Positions 63,925-64,000 of a DNA stretch of 64,000 nt are shown piece by piece. Position 1 is the stretch's first letter, and each line of letters begins with the position of its first letter. The position numbers and the translations under genes are program-made. Source of the stretch: Rheinheimera lutimaris (lineage in GTDB: Bacteria; Pseudomonadota; Gammaproteobacteria; Enterobacterales; Alteromonadaceae); NCBI RefSeq assembly GCF_013283795.1, contig NZ_JABSOD010000015.1:1-64000 (forward strand), written 5' to 3'. The notes below the pieces were generated by a model. That model searched no databases. It saw only the letters and a list, made by a program, of their open reading frames with translations, and was not told the DNA's origin.

Positions 63925-64000
63925 GCCGAGGTGGTGAAATTGGTAGACACGCTATCTTGAGGGGGTAGTGTCTTCGGACGTGCGGGTTCAAGTCCCGCTC
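63925..64000 (+). tRNA. tRNA-Leu (anticodon GAG), 3' end cut by the window
   Basis: The sequence begins GCCGAGGTGGTGAAATTGG, has the long D-loop of a class II tRNA, an anticodon loop with GAG at 63959-63961, a variable arm (GTGTCTTCGGACG region) and the T-loop GGGTTCAAGTCCC. About ten bases, the acceptor 3' side, lie beyond position 64000. The site after secG matches E. coli leuU. Confidence 0.93.

Overview
The window reads as the chromosome of a plant-polysaccharide-degrading gammaproteobacterium of the Alteromonadales/Rheinheimera-Alishewanella kind. This placement is an inference. It rests on the housekeeping gene order (bamE-recN-nadK-grpE, dnaK-dnaJ, dapB-carAB-greA-yhbY-rlmE-ftsH-folP-glmM-tpiA-secG-tRNA-Leu), sigma-32-type heat-shock promoters, E. 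coli-like tandem LexA boxes before recN, and large carbohydrate TonB receptors. No phage, plasmid, insertion-sequence or CRISPR features were seen.

Layout. (1) 1-4.97 kb: bamE, recN and nadK on the minus strand, divergent from hrcA-grpE. (2) 4.99-37.2 kb: a pectin-utilisation island. Its minus-strand arm holds a Big-1 lipoprotein, CE12 and CE8 esterases, a DUF4861-GH105 fusion and a TonB receptor. Its plus-strand arm holds kduD, kduI, a TRAP transporter, IclR and LacI regulators, a GH28 polygalacturonase, uxaA, uxaC, a uxuB-type reductase, the KDPG aldolase gene, kdgK, a GapN-like dehydrogenase, a second TonB receptor, a PL10-PL1 double pectate lyase and a VOC protein. (3) 37.3-41 kb: a Dld-II-like Fe-S flavoprotein, a PepSY protein and luxS. 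(4) 41.1-45.2 kb: dnaK-dnaJ and an M48 lipoprotein peptidase. (5) 45.3-48.1 kb: a compact AT-richer operon with a Cys-rich Tat-exported protein, a small protein, an HprK-related kinase and a nucleotidyltransferase. (6) 48.1-51.5 kb: an NhaC antiporter and an LplT-PlsC fusion. (7) 51.5-64 kb: the dapB to tRNA-Leu housekeeping block. grpE and dnaK, neighbours in related genomes, are split here by about 36 kb, nearly all of it the pectin island.

How it works together (inference from families). Secreted esterases strip methyl and acetyl groups. Pectate lyase and polygalacturonase cut the chain, and TonB receptors import oligomers. GH105 releases unsaturated uronate, and the TRAP system imports monomers. 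KduI/KduD and UxaC/reductase/UxaA converge on KDG; KdgK and the aldolase split it to pyruvate and glyceraldehyde-3-phosphate; the GapN-like enzyme may oxidise the latter. A palindromic operator of the type TTGCCACCGGTGGCAA lies before both TonB receptors and before the GH28 operon, in two cases as pairs with exactly 33 bp between centres. The adjacent LacI protein is the likely ligand-responsive repressor. Five copies of a 90-170 bp palindromic repeat sit only between genes of the pectin island.

The two best candidates for undescribed biology are the Tat protein/small protein/HprK-like kinase/nucleotidyltransferase operon at 45.36-48.08 kb and the operator plus palindromic-repeat architecture of the pectin island.
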